Positions 8,850 to 16,367 of a stretch of DNA of 33,760 nucleotides are shown here, one piece after another; positions within the stretch are counted from its first letter, which is position 1, and every line of letters starts with the position of its first letter. Below the pieces are notes generated by a model. The model worked only from the letters and a program-made list of their open reading frames with translations, had not been told where the DNA came from and searched no databases. This stretch comes from CATOSD01 sp034422735. Lineage in GTDB: Bacteria > Chloroflexota > Dehalococcoidia > Lucifugimonadales > CATOSD01. Where the stretch lies: assembly GCA_034422735.1 (NCBI GenBank), contig DAOUJL010000058.1, forward strand, positions 1 through 33,760, given 5' to 3'. The translations under genes and the position numbers were made by a program.

Positions 8850-10202
8850 ATGACAGACTATCTCGACACCCTGTCCGAACTCGTCAGCGAGGCAAGCATC
8901 GACTCGCTTTCCCCCGTCACGCTGTCCGCCGTGCGGGACGTGACGCTCGACACCCTGGGCGCGATGGTGGCGGGATGCCGCCAGCCCGAAAACACGGCGT
9001 TCGCGGCCAGAATCGCGCGACGCTCGCTCCCGGGCACGACCACGGCCACCATATTCGGCCACGGCCTCAAGGCCGACCCGATGAACGCGACTCTCGTCAA
9101 CGCCACCGCGGGCGTGGCCCTGGAGGTGGACGAGGGCAACCGCTTCGGCGGCGGCCACCCCGCGATCCACTCCCTGCCCGGCGCCCTCGCCCTCGCGGAG
9201 GAGATGGGCGCCAGCGGCCGCGATTTCGTGGAGAGCGCCCTGGTCGGATACGAGCTGGAATCACGCATCGGCGGCGCGACGAACCCCCGGTTCAACGTCC
9301 ACTCGCACGGTCACTGGGGCGTCATCGGCACCGCGGTCGCCGCCGCCAAGCTCAAGGGCTACTCCGCTGGCCGGGTCCGCGACGTGATCAACATCGCGGC
9401 GTCCATGAGCCCGGCCAATAGCTGGCAGCCCGCCTTCCGAGGCGCGACCGTGCGCAACCTGTACCCTGGGAGGTCCGGCCACGACGGGCTGTTGGCTGTG
9501 GACGTGTACGAGAGCGGCTTCACCGGCCTGGACGACGCGCCCGCGGACGTGTTCGGCACCATCCTGGGCGATAGCTTCGATCGGGACGCGGCAGTGGCGA
9601 ACATGCCCGGCGAGTACCGCATCGGGCAGAACTACTTCAAGTTCTACGCCTGCTGCCGCCTGAACCATCCGGCGCTGGACGCCGTGTTCGACGCCAGCGC
9701 CGGCAGCGACTTCGGACCGGACGACGTGCTCGCCGTAGACATCTCCGCGCCGAGTATGCTGGACGGAATGCTGGGCGAGTACCCTGACAACATGCTCGCG
9801 GCCAAGTTCAACGTGCCCTACGCGGTCGCGGCGTCCCTGGTGCGTGGCAGCGCGGGCGTAGCCGACTTCTACTCCGAGGCGCGTGACGACTCCCGCATAC
9901 GCGAACTCGCGGCCAAGGTGAGCGTGAGAGTCGACCCGCCCGCGCAGCCAGTGCCAGCCGGCGGCGTGCCCCCAACCGAGGCGCGCATTCGGCTCAAGGG
10001 AGACCGCGAGGTGGTGGGGCGCACGGCCATAATCAGGGGCGACTACGGCAACCGTCTGCCGCGCGAGCGCCTGGTGGAAAAGTTCCACGCGCTCAACGAC
10101 CCCATCCTGGGCGCCCGACGCGCGAACGAAGTCGTGGAAGCCGTCTCACGCCTGGAGGACCTGCCCGACGTCCGCGAACTCACGGCGCTACTGGCGGGCT
10201 GA
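8850..10202 (+). CDS. MmgE/PrpD family protein
   Basis: A 450-residue member of the MmgE/PrpD superfamily, whose characterised members dehydrate 2-methylcitrate or isomerise/decarboxylate small tricarboxylates. Typical features are an all-helical N-terminal domain with DVTLDTLGAMVAG (about 31-43), NATLVNATAGVALEVDEGN with GGGHPAIHSLPGALALAEEM (about 72-115), NVHSHGHWGVIGTAVAAAKL (about 148-168) and YFKFYACCRLNHPALDAVFD (about 260-280). AGGAGG at 8839-8844 overlaps the upstream stop codon and fixes the ATG start. Pairing with a hydantoinase hints at use on a cyclic or branched organic acid rather than 2-methylcitrate; no prpB or prpC is nearby. The gene converges on the lipoprotein gene with a 39-base gap holding no clear terminator. 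Confidence 0.85.
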   Translation: MTDYLDTLSELVSEASIDSLSPVTLSAVRDVTLDTLGAMVAGCRQPENTAFAARIARRSLPGTTTATIFGHGLKADPMNATLVNATAGVALEVDEGNRFGGGHPAIHSLPGALALAEEMGASGRDFVESALVGYELESRIGGATNPRFNVHSHGHWGVIGTAVAAAKLKGYSAGRVRDVINIAASMSPANSWQPAFRGATVRNLYPGRSGHDGLLAVDVYESGFTGLDDAPADVFGTILGDSFDRDAAVANMPGEYRIGQNYFKFYACCRLNHPALDAVFDASAGSDFGPDDVLAVDISAPSMLDGMLGEYPDNMLAAKFNVPYAVAASLVRGSAGVADFYSEARDDSRIRELAAKVSVRVDPPAQPVPAGGVPPTEARIRLKGDREVVGRTAIIRGDYGNRLPRERLVEKFHALNDPILGARRANEVVEAVSRLEDLPDVRELTALLAG

Positions 10203-10241
10203 CCATCGGCTCTGCCGTACTGACTGGCCCCGCCTCCCTTG

Positions 10242-10766
10242 CTAGGGCAGCGGCGTAAGCATCACCGATCCGCTGCTCAGCACCGAATTGGTGATGGGCT
10301 GCTCTTTGCGCTCGTCGGCGATGATCTTGTAGGTGAAGGCCAGAACGTACTGCGAGCCGTCCAACTCTATCGGCAGCGTATACTCCGCATCCGCGTCGTA
10401 GTTCCGCTTTTCGGTCGTCTTGCTTCTCGCCCTGACGACCACGCGGGTGGCGGTAACGGTCGCCTCAGCGATGGACGCTTCACGCACCGCCTGCGCCAGG
10501 GCCGCCTTGTCCACCGGGTTGCCGTCGGGATCGTTCACGTCACCGAACAGCCCCTCGATGTCCGCCGACAGCGTGTCCAGAAGGTGGGTCTGCGTCCACG
10601 CCTCCATGAACTTCTGGACTTCCACCTCCTTGACCGGCGTGGGGCCGGGCGTAGGCGTGGGAAACGCCTCGCGATCGACTATGGACGCCCCGCTGCCACG
10701 CTCGCCGCACGCCAACGCAAACAGCAGAATCACTATCGGAATCAGAAATACGAGCCGCGCTCCCAT
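10242..10766 (-). CDS. Putative lipoprotein, 174 aa, unknown function
   Basis: The N-terminus is a signal peptide with a short basic start, hydrophobic core LVFLIPIVILLFA and lipobox LFALAC followed by Gly, so the mature protein should be lipidated at Cys20. A Pro/Thr spacer PTPTPGPTP comes next (about 36-44), typical of surface lipoproteins in Chloroflexota. The remaining ~125 residues look like a soluble alpha+beta domain with a strand-rich end (ATVTATRVVVRAR, EYTLPIELDGSQYVLAFTYK). I do not recognise a family. I chose the ATG at 10766 because AGGAG at 10777-10773 lies six bases in front; the ATG at 10772 would have no spacing. Confidence 0.7.
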   Translation of the reverse strand: MGARLVFLIPIVILLFALACGERGSGASIVDREAFPTPTPGPTPVKEVEVQKFMEAWTQTHLLDTLSADIEGLFGDVNDPDGNPVDKAALAQAVREASIAEATVTATRVVVRARSKTTEKRNYDADAEYTLPIELDGSQYVLAFTYKIIADERKEQPITNSVLSSGSVMLTPLP

Positions 10767-10797
10767 CAACATCTCCTGAACATAATTTTGATTTTCG

Positions 10798-10827
10798 TCT
10801 ATAGTTTAGCTTGGTATCAAGACGCAA
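10798..10827 (-). promoter_or_regulatory. Predicted promoter of the lipoprotein gene
   Basis: On the minus strand TTGCGT (10827-10822) and TATAGA (10803-10798) are 18 bases apart. Transcription would start near 10791, about 14 bases before the AGGAG. The local A+T-rich patch supports it. Confidence 0.4.
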
Positions 10828-10899
10828 GCAACCGCCGAGCCGGGTCCGGGCTGTTCAGAGTCGATGACGGCGCGTCCGCCATAGGCGGCGGCTGGCCCG

Positions 10900-12069
10900 C
10901 TACTCGCCTATGTTGGCCTCCATCACTCGCATCGTGTTCTCACCCAGGATCTTCTTGATGTCCGCCTCGGAGAACTCGCGCCTCAACAGTTCCTCGGTGA
11001 TGGCCGGGAACTTGGAGCAGTCCTCCAGCCCGATGGGACCGGCGGGAATGCCGTCGAAGTCGGACCCCAGCCCCACGTGGTCCACGCCCGCCACCTTGGC
11101 GATGTGCTCGATGTGGTCCACCACGTCGGACAGGTTGGGCTGCGGCAGGTCGTGCCAGGAAGCCATGCGCCGCTGTCGTATCTCGGCGCGCTGCTGGGCG
11201 ACGTACTCCGGCGTGCCGGAGTAGTGCGCGATGGCCGAGCGCCGGGCGAACTTCTCGACTTCCTCTATCTCGTCCCAAGTCGCCGCTTGAAGCTTGTCCG
11301 TGGCTACCCTCGTCTCCTCGGACACGAAGGCGGGGTAGAAGTTGACGTTCACCACGCCGCCGTTGGACGCGACCGCCCGCAGCATATCGTCCTTCATGTT
11401 GCGCGGGTGCTGGCAGATGGACCACGCCGACGAATGCGACGCCATGATCGGCTTGTCCGTCACCTCGATGGAGTCCCAGAAGGTCTTGTCGGACACGTGC
11501 GAGATGTCCACCACCATGCCCAGCCGGTTCATCTCGCGGATAACGTCCCGCCCGAACAGGCTAAGCCCGTTGTTCTTCACCGCGTCCGTGGATGCGTCGG
11601 CCCAGTTGTTCGTGTTGAAGTGGGTCAGCGTGATGTACCGCATGCCCAGTTCCCAGTAGAGCCGCAGCACCGCCAGGCTGTCGTTGATCGCGTGCCCGCC
11701 CTCGATGCACGGCACCGCCGCGTGCTTGCCCTCCGCCACGATGCGGCGGCAGTCGGCGGCCGTCAGCGCAATCTCCACGTCGTCGGGGTTCGCTGCGCAG
11801 AAGCGGTTGAGACCGTCCAGCAGTTGCAGGCAGCGGTCCAGCGTGTTCTTCTCCGGAATCTCTTTGGCGGCCACGTAGCAGGACCACCACTGCACGCCCA
11901 GGTTGCCCTCACGGATGCGCGGCAGGTCCAGGTGGCCCGTGCCGGTCGCCGTCGCCAGATCGTCGCCGTCGTCGGTCATCCGGCTTATCGTGTCCGCGTG
12001 GGTGTCCACCACGAGCGACGAAAGGTGTAGATCGCGCGCTCGCTGGGCAATAGAGTCTTGCGTTGCCAT
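10900..12069 (-). CDS. M19 membrane-type dipeptidase (canonical zinc site)
   Basis: Peptidase family M19 (renal dipeptidase-like) enzymes hydrolyse dipeptides, often accepting a D-residue at the C-terminal position. All metal ligands are present: H24 and D26 in VVDTHADT, bridging E123 in CIEGGHA, H191 in DISHVS and H212 in MASHSSA, followed by GLGSDFDG near residue 330. Length is 389 residues, normal for the family, with no signal peptide or membrane anchor, so it is cytoplasmic. The start is ATG 12069, preceded by AAAGGAAAGG; the frame is open further upstream to 12222 but that part overlaps the next gene and has no family similarity. It is the last of a run of minus-strand hydrolase genes and is separated from the preceding paralog by a 91-base gap holding a hairpin repeat. 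Confidence 0.92.
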   Translation of the reverse strand: MATQDSIAQRARDLHLSSLVVDTHADTISRMTDDGDDLATATGTGHLDLPRIREGNLGVQWWSCYVAAKEIPEKNTLDRCLQLLDGLNRFCAANPDDVEIALTAADCRRIVAEGKHAAVPCIEGGHAINDSLAVLRLYWELGMRYITLTHFNTNNWADASTDAVKNNGLSLFGRDVIREMNRLGMVVDISHVSDKTFWDSIEVTDKPIMASHSSAWSICQHPRNMKDDMLRAVASNGGVVNVNFYPAFVSEETRVATDKLQAATWDEIEEVEKFARRSAIAHYSGTPEYVAQQRAEIRQRRMASWHDLPQPNLSDVVDHIEHIAKVAGVDHVGLGSDFDGIPAGPIGLEDCSKFPAITEELLRREFSEADIKKILGENTMRVMEANIGE

Positions 12070-12088
12070 GTTGCCTTTCCTTTCGTTG

Positions 12089-12152
12089 TCCCTTCCCTCG
12101 TCGAGGGGGGAGGTTGGAGCCTGCCCTGAACCTGTCCAAGGGATGGGGGTGA
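12089..12152 (+). repeat. Diverged hairpin repeat copy with a nested second repeat
   Basis: The left half (12089-12115) is a degenerate form of the CCTTCCCC...GGGGAAGGTT element seen five more times in this window, and the right end GGATGGGGGTGA (12141-12152) is its 3' end. Between the halves lies a separate imperfect palindrome, CCCTGAACCTGTCCAAGGG (12124-12142). It fills the gap between two M19 genes. Confidence 0.6.
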
Positions 12153-12160
12153 TGTGCCGC

Positions 12161-13360
12161 CTAACCAACCACGTCCCGGAACACCCGCAGGTAGTTCTGA
12201 CCAAGCAGCTTGCGCAGCTCATCCTCGTTGAAACCGCGCTCGGCGAGCTTGACGGTCAGGTTGGGCCAGTCGCTGAAGTCGTCGTAGCCCACGATGTTGT
12301 ATTCGTCGGTGAGCCTGTGCTCGTCCACCCTGAATCCGCTGTAGTTGAACGTGCCGGGACGATCCGCCGGCATGTCGCTCGGCCACTCGATTAACGACGA
12401 GGTCCGAGCGCCCGGGCCGCCTTTGTCGGTCCCGACGCCCACGTGGTCGATTCCCATCACGTCCACCAGGTGCACCACGTGGTCCACGAAATCGTCCAGC
12501 GTCGCCTCCGGGGACGCCTGGATGAAGCCCGGTATTATGACGACGCCGAAGAAACCGCCCTGGTCCGCAATCGCCCTCGCCAGCTCGTCGCTCTTGCCCC
12601 TGTCGTGGTACGCCACCGCCGAACTGGACGAGTGCGACACGATTACCGGCGCCGTCGATATCTCCATCGCGTCCCAGCCCACCTGCTCGCTGCAGTGGCT
12701 CACGTCCACGATGATGTCCAGCTCGTTCAGGCGTTGCACCACCGCCTGCCCGAAGTACGTCAGGCCACTCTTGTGGATCTCCGTGCAGCCGTCGCCGACG
12801 AGCGTGCCCAGGTTGTAGGTGAGCTGGCACATCCGCAGACCCATATTGTGAAACAGGTCGATGCGCTCCAGCTTGTCGCTGAACGGCGTCGTGTCCTGGA
12901 AGTCGATGACCACCCCGTACTTGCCCTCGCGGTGCGCGCGCTCTATGTCCTCAGCCTTGCGCACCATAAGCATCCGGTCGTCCATGGCGTCTATCATGGC
13001 CCGCGCCTGCGCTATTCCGGTGACGGACTTCTCGAACGCCGTGTCGAACGGACCCGGACCCGCGTATGTGCCGCCCGCGACGTTCACGCCGGACGACGCC
13101 CACAGCCCCAGGTACTCCTCTCGGGCCGCCGCGTTGGTCTTGATCTCGTGCGTCGCCATCGCCTGGAGCAGCGGCGTCGCCTCGTTGCGCGTCATGCCCA
13201 TGGCGTGGTACTCGTTCAGCGCCTCCCGCATGTTCTCGGTGAACAGAAAGCCGCTGGTCAACGGCGGCTGCTGGCTGTCGATCACCAGCGCCTCGCCGTG
13301 AAGCTGACGCGCCTCCTCGGCGCTAAGTACGGGATTCCTCACGTTCTTCCGTTCTGCCAA
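12161..13360 (-). CDS. M19 dipeptidase-like protein with altered metal site (copy A)
   Basis: A 399-residue M19-fold protein, clearly homologous to dipeptidases through DVSHCS, IVSHSS, IDHVGVGTDKGG and the C-terminal GFNEDELRKLLGQNYLRVF. The usual first metal ligands are missing: the HxD motif aligns with Q30-Q31-P32 in VIDSQQPP, and the bridging Glu aligns with Q155 in VIDFQD. The two His of the second site remain (H222, H243). It may bind one metal, act on another substrate or be catalytically impaired. The start is TTG with CAGGAG seven bases in front. It is about 92% identical by eye to the gene immediately upstream (13476-14672), so they are a recent tandem duplication. Annotation pipelines would call it a membrane dipeptidase; activity should not be assumed. 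Confidence 0.85.
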   Translation of the reverse strand: MAERKNVRNPVLSAEEARQLHGEALVIDSQQPPLTSGFLFTENMREALNEYHAMGMTRNEATPLLQAMATHEIKTNAAAREEYLGLWASSGVNVAGGTYAGPGPFDTAFEKSVTGIAQARAMIDAMDDRMLMVRKAEDIERAHREGKYGVVIDFQDTTPFSDKLERIDLFHNMGLRMCQLTYNLGTLVGDGCTEIHKSGLTYFGQAVVQRLNELDIIVDVSHCSEQVGWDAMEISTAPVIVSHSSSSAVAYHDRGKSDELARAIADQGGFFGVVIIPGFIQASPEATLDDFVDHVVHLVDVMGIDHVGVGTDKGGPGARTSSLIEWPSDMPADRPGTFNYSGFRVDEHRLTDEYNIVGYDDFSDWPNLTVKLAERGFNEDELRKLLGQNYLRVFRDVVG

Positions 13361-13383
13361 ATCTCTACTCCTGTTTCAAATGG

Positions 13384-13424
13384 TCCCTTCCCCCTCGCAG
13401 GGGGAAGGTTAGGATGGGGGTGAC
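13384..13424 (+). repeat. Dispersed hairpin repeat
   Basis: A stem CCTTCCCCC / GGGGGAAGG around a TCGCA-type loop is followed by TTAGGATGGGGGTGAC. This is one of six copies in the window and one of two in this gap. Confidence 0.8.
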
Positions 13425-13430
13425 GCGCTG

Positions 13431-13471
13431 TCCCTTCCCCCTTGACGGGGGAAGGTTAGGATAGGGGTGAC
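13431..13471 (+). repeat. Dispersed hairpin repeat
   Basis: Second copy in the same gap, with a TTGAC loop and ATAGGGGTGAC at its end. It ends five bases before the stop codon of the M19 copy B gene. Confidence 0.8.
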
Positions 13472-13475
13472 GTCC

Positions 13476-14672
13476 CTACCCAACCACCTCGCGGAACACC
13501 CGCAAGTAGTTCATACCCAGCAGCTTCCGCAGCTCATCCTCGTTGAACCCGCGCTCGGCCAGCTTGACGGTCAGATTGGGCCAGTCGCTGAAATCGTCGT
13601 AGCCCACGATGTGGTACTCGTTCGAAATCCGGTGCTCATCCCTGAAACCGCTGTAGTTGAACACGCCCGGACGCTCAGTCGGCATGTCGCTCGGCCACTC
13701 GATCAGCGAGTCCGTGCCCGGCCCCGGTCCGGCCTTGTCGGTGCCCACGCCCACGTGGTCGATACCCATCACGTCCACCAGGTGCACCACGTGGTCGACG
13801 AAGTCGTCGAGCGTGGCCTCCGGGGTAGTCTGGATGAAACCGGGGATTATCACCACGCCGAAGAAGCCGCCCTGGTTGGCGATGGCCCTCGCCAGCTCGT
13901 CGCTCTTGCCCCTGTCGTGGTAGGCGATCGCGGCGCTGCACGAGTGCGACACGATGACCGGCGACGTGGATATCTCCATCGCGTCCCAGCCCACCTGCTC
14001 GCTGCAGTGGCTCACGTCCACGATGATGTCCAGCTCGTTCAGCCGCTGGACCACCGCCTGCCCGAAGTACGTCAGGCCGCTCTTGTGGATCTCCGTGCAG
14101 CCGTCGCCGACGAGCGTCCCCAGGTTGTACGTGAGCTGGCACATCCGCAGACCCATGTTGTGGAACAGGTCGATGCGCTCCAGCTTGTCACTGAACGGCG
14201 TCGTCTCCTGGAAGTCGATGACCACCCCGTACTTGCCCTCGCGGTGCGCCCGCTCGATGTCCTCCGCCTTGCGCACCATCAGCATCCGGTCGTCCATCGC
14301 GTCGATCATGGCCCGCGCCTGCGCTATGCCGGTTACGGACTTCTCGAACGCCGTGTCGAACGGACCCGGCCCGGCGTATGTGCCGCCCGCGACGTTGACG
14401 CCGGACGCGGCCCACAGACCCAGGTACTGCTCCCTGGCCGCCGCGTTGGTCTTGACCTCGTGCGTGGCCATGGCCTGCAGCAGCGGCGTGGCCTCGTTGC
14501 GCGTCATGCCCATCGCGTGGTACTCGTTCAGCGCCTCCCGCATGTTCTCGGTGAACAGGAAGCCGTTGGTCACGGGCGGCTGCTGGCTGTCGATCACCAG
14601 CGCCTCGCTATGAAGCTGCCGCGCCTCCTCGGCGCTCAGCACCTGGTTTCTCACGTTCGTCCGTGTTACCAA
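13476..14672 (-). CDS. M19 dipeptidase-like protein with altered metal site (copy B)
   Basis: A 398-residue paralog of the neighbouring gene. The same substitutions occur: VIDSQQPP in place of the HxD motif and VIDFQE in place of the segment with the bridging Glu, while SHCS and SHSC keep the second-site histidines. The start is TTG 14672 with AAGGAG seven bases upstream, the same arrangement as copy A; no ATG is close. The two proteins differ mainly at the extreme N-terminus, after the SHS motif and in the loop before FNYSGFR, where copy B lacks one residue. Conservation of the unusual residues in both copies argues for a selected function rather than decay. It lies 102 bases downstream of the D-aminoacylase gene with a hairpin repeat between. 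Confidence 0.85.
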   Translation of the reverse strand: MVTRTNVRNQVLSAEEARQLHSEALVIDSQQPPVTNGFLFTENMREALNEYHAMGMTRNEATPLLQAMATHEVKTNAAAREQYLGLWAASGVNVAGGTYAGPGPFDTAFEKSVTGIAQARAMIDAMDDRMLMVRKAEDIERAHREGKYGVVIDFQETTPFSDKLERIDLFHNMGLRMCQLTYNLGTLVGDGCTEIHKSGLTYFGQAVVQRLNELDIIVDVSHCSEQVGWDAMEISTSPVIVSHSCSAAIAYHDRGKSDELARAIANQGGFFGVVIIPGFIQTTPEATLDDFVDHVVHLVDVMGIDHVGVGTDKAGPGPGTDSLIEWPSDMPTERPGVFNYSGFRDEHRISNEYHIVGYDDFSDWPNLTVKLAERGFNEDELRKLLGMNYLRVFREVVG

Positions 14673-14698
14673 TTCTCTTCTCCTTGCCTCTAGTGGTA

Positions 14699-14739
14699 TC
14701 CCTTCCCCCTTGATGGGGGAAGGTTAGGATGGGGGTGAC
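14699..14739 (+). repeat. Dispersed hairpin repeat
   Basis: Stem CCTTCCCCC / GGGGGAAGG around a TTGAT-type loop, followed by TTAGGATGGGGGTGAC. It occupies the gap between the D-aminoacylase and M19 copy B genes. Confidence 0.8.
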
Positions 14740-14774
14740 GTTTCAGGGATAGAGGCCACCACCAACATCCCTGT

Positions 14775-16367
14775 TCAATCTGAGAAATCGCGTATCACCC
14801 GCCCCGGCGTCCGTCCCGTGTACTCCCCGTCCTCCACCGCCAGCACGCCGTTGACCGCGACGTGCGGCACGCCCACCGGGTAGCTGTGCGGCGCCTCGAA
14901 CGTTGCGGTGTCCGCCACCGTGTCCGGGTCGAGCGCCACCAGATCCGCCGCGAACCCGGGCGCGATCCGTCCTCTGCGCGTCAGCCCCAGCCGCTGCGCC
15001 GGCAGCGTGGTCATCTTGCGGATCGCCTCCGGCAGCGACACCAGCCCGCGCTCGCGCTGGTAGTGCGACAGGTAGCGCGGATTCGTGCCGTAGCTGCGCG
15101 GGTGTGGCAGACCCTGCGATAGCACACCCTCCGCGGACAGCGACGTGCCGTCGGACGCCACCGAAATGAGCGGATGACGGGCTATCGTCTCCACGTCGTC
15201 CTCTTGCATCCCGTGACTTATCACCGACGCCTCCGCGTCGTAGTACAGGCTCAGCACCGCCTCCGCCGGCGAAACCTCCATGTCTTTGGCGATCTCGCCC
15301 ACCGTCATGCCCTCGTACCGCTCCTGGGGCACGTACCTCGCGATGACCGTCGCATCCGGCCCGCGTCCCCCCTCAAACCGGCTGGCGATGTCGGCCAGCA
15401 TCCGGTCCCGCTGCACCTGGTCTGCCATGCGGGCCAGCGTGGCGTCACGCCCGCCGGACAGCGCCCAGCGCGGGAACATTGCCCCTGTGAGCGACGTACT
15501 CGACGCCGTGTACGGGTACTGGTCCCCAGCCACGTCGATTCCCTCGCGCCGCGCCTCCTCGAACATCGACAGCGCGTCCGCCGCGCGGCCCCACATAAGG
15601 TCCCCGATGCACTTGACGTGCGAGATCTGCACGCGCACGCCCGTGCGCCGGCCCACCTCGATGGCCTCGTTGATGGCGACGAACAGGCCGACAGTGCCCG
15701 CGCCCTCGTCGCGCATGTGCGTGGAGTAGACGCGCCCCCTGTCCGCGGCCGCCTGCGCCAACGCGATGACCTCCTCCAGTCTCGCGTAGTTGCCGGGCGC
15801 GTAGAACAGCCCCGTTGAGAACCCCATCGCGCCCCCGTCCAGGCACTCGCCCACCAGCCCGACCATCCTGTCCAGCTCATCGCCCGTGGGCGCGCGGTCC
15901 TCCTGCCCCACGATGCAGGTGCGAATGGTGCCGTGCCCCACCTGGAACGCGACGTTCAGCGTCGATCCGGCGCGCTCCACGGCGTCTATGTAGCCGCCGA
16001 AGTCCGTCCAGGACGGCTCGAACGAGTCCGTGTATGCGGACATCCGGCCCCGGAACTGCTCCTCGGCCTCTCCGATGAGCGGGGCGCAGAAGCTCATGCC
16101 GCAGTTGCCGGTAAGCTCAAGCGTGACGCCCTGTCTCACCTTGCTCTGCGCCGTCGGGTCCAGCAGAAACGACAGGTCGCTGTGCGTGTGCAGGTCGATG
16201 AATCCCGGCGTTATCGCCAGCCCCGCCGCGTCGATGGTCTTGGCGGATTCGCCCTCGATGCGCCCGATGGCGGCAATCTCGCCGTCCTTGACCGCGACGT
16301 CCGCCGTGTAAGCGGGACTGCCCGTTCCGTCTATGACCGAGCCGTTTCTGAATACGAGGTCGAACAC
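14775..16367 (-). CDS. N-acyl-D-amino-acid deacylase (D-aminoacylase) family amidohydrolase
   Basis: A 530-residue amidohydrolase of the D-aminoacylase family, which removes the acyl group from N-acyl-D-amino acids. Visible motifs are GSVIDGTGSP near the start, H60 and H62 in GFIDLHTHSD, C89 in TGNCGMS (the cysteine metal ligand peculiar to this family), STHMRDEG (about 215), QISHVK (about 245), and ISVASDG with the catalytic Asp (about 370). The C-terminal GRIAPGFAADLVALDPDTV is the usual small-domain ending. The GTG start overlaps the stop of the upstream amidase gene by one base and has GGAGG seven bases in front, so the two are translationally coupled. The frame stays open into the amidase gene, but that extension is only a shadow frame. 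Confidence 0.92.
   Translation of the reverse strand: MFDLVFRNGSVIDGTGSPAYTADVAVKDGEIAAIGRIEGESAKTIDAAGLAITPGFIDLHTHSDLSFLLDPTAQSKVRQGVTLELTGNCGMSFCAPLIGEAEEQFRGRMSAYTDSFEPSWTDFGGYIDAVERAGSTLNVAFQVGHGTIRTCIVGQEDRAPTGDELDRMVGLVGECLDGGAMGFSTGLFYAPGNYARLEEVIALAQAAADRGRVYSTHMRDEGAGTVGLFVAINEAIEVGRRTGVRVQISHVKCIGDLMWGRAADALSMFEEARREGIDVAGDQYPYTASSTSLTGAMFPRWALSGGRDATLARMADQVQRDRMLADIASRFEGGRGPDATVIARYVPQERYEGMTVGEIAKDMEVSPAEAVLSLYYDAEASVISHGMQEDDVETIARHPLISVASDGTSLSAEGVLSQGLPHPRSYGTNPRYLSHYQRERGLVSLPEAIRKMTTLPAQRLGLTRRGRIAPGFAADLVALDPDTVADTATFEAPHSYPVGVPHVAVNGVLAVEDGEYTGRTPGRVIRDFSD

Noticed and set aside
8201..9421. A 406-residue open frame across the hydantoinase and PrpD genes
   Set aside because: It is an Arg/Pro/Ala-rich alternative frame in high-G+C DNA, covering parts of two well-supported genes, and has no recognisable domain.
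10239..10958. Plus-strand frame opposite the lipoprotein gene
   Set aside because: The minus-strand frame has signal peptide, lipobox and ribosome site; the plus-strand frame has none of these.
11077..14693. Long plus-strand frames opposite the M19 genes (for example 12443-13423 and 13467-14693)
   Set aside because: Their Val/His/Arg-rich repeats mirror the duplicated minus-strand genes; they are antisense shadows.
12070..14774. Repeats in the M19 gaps as a CRISPR array
   Set aside because: Spacing is gene-sized or irregular, units are found elsewhere singly, and no cas genes are present.
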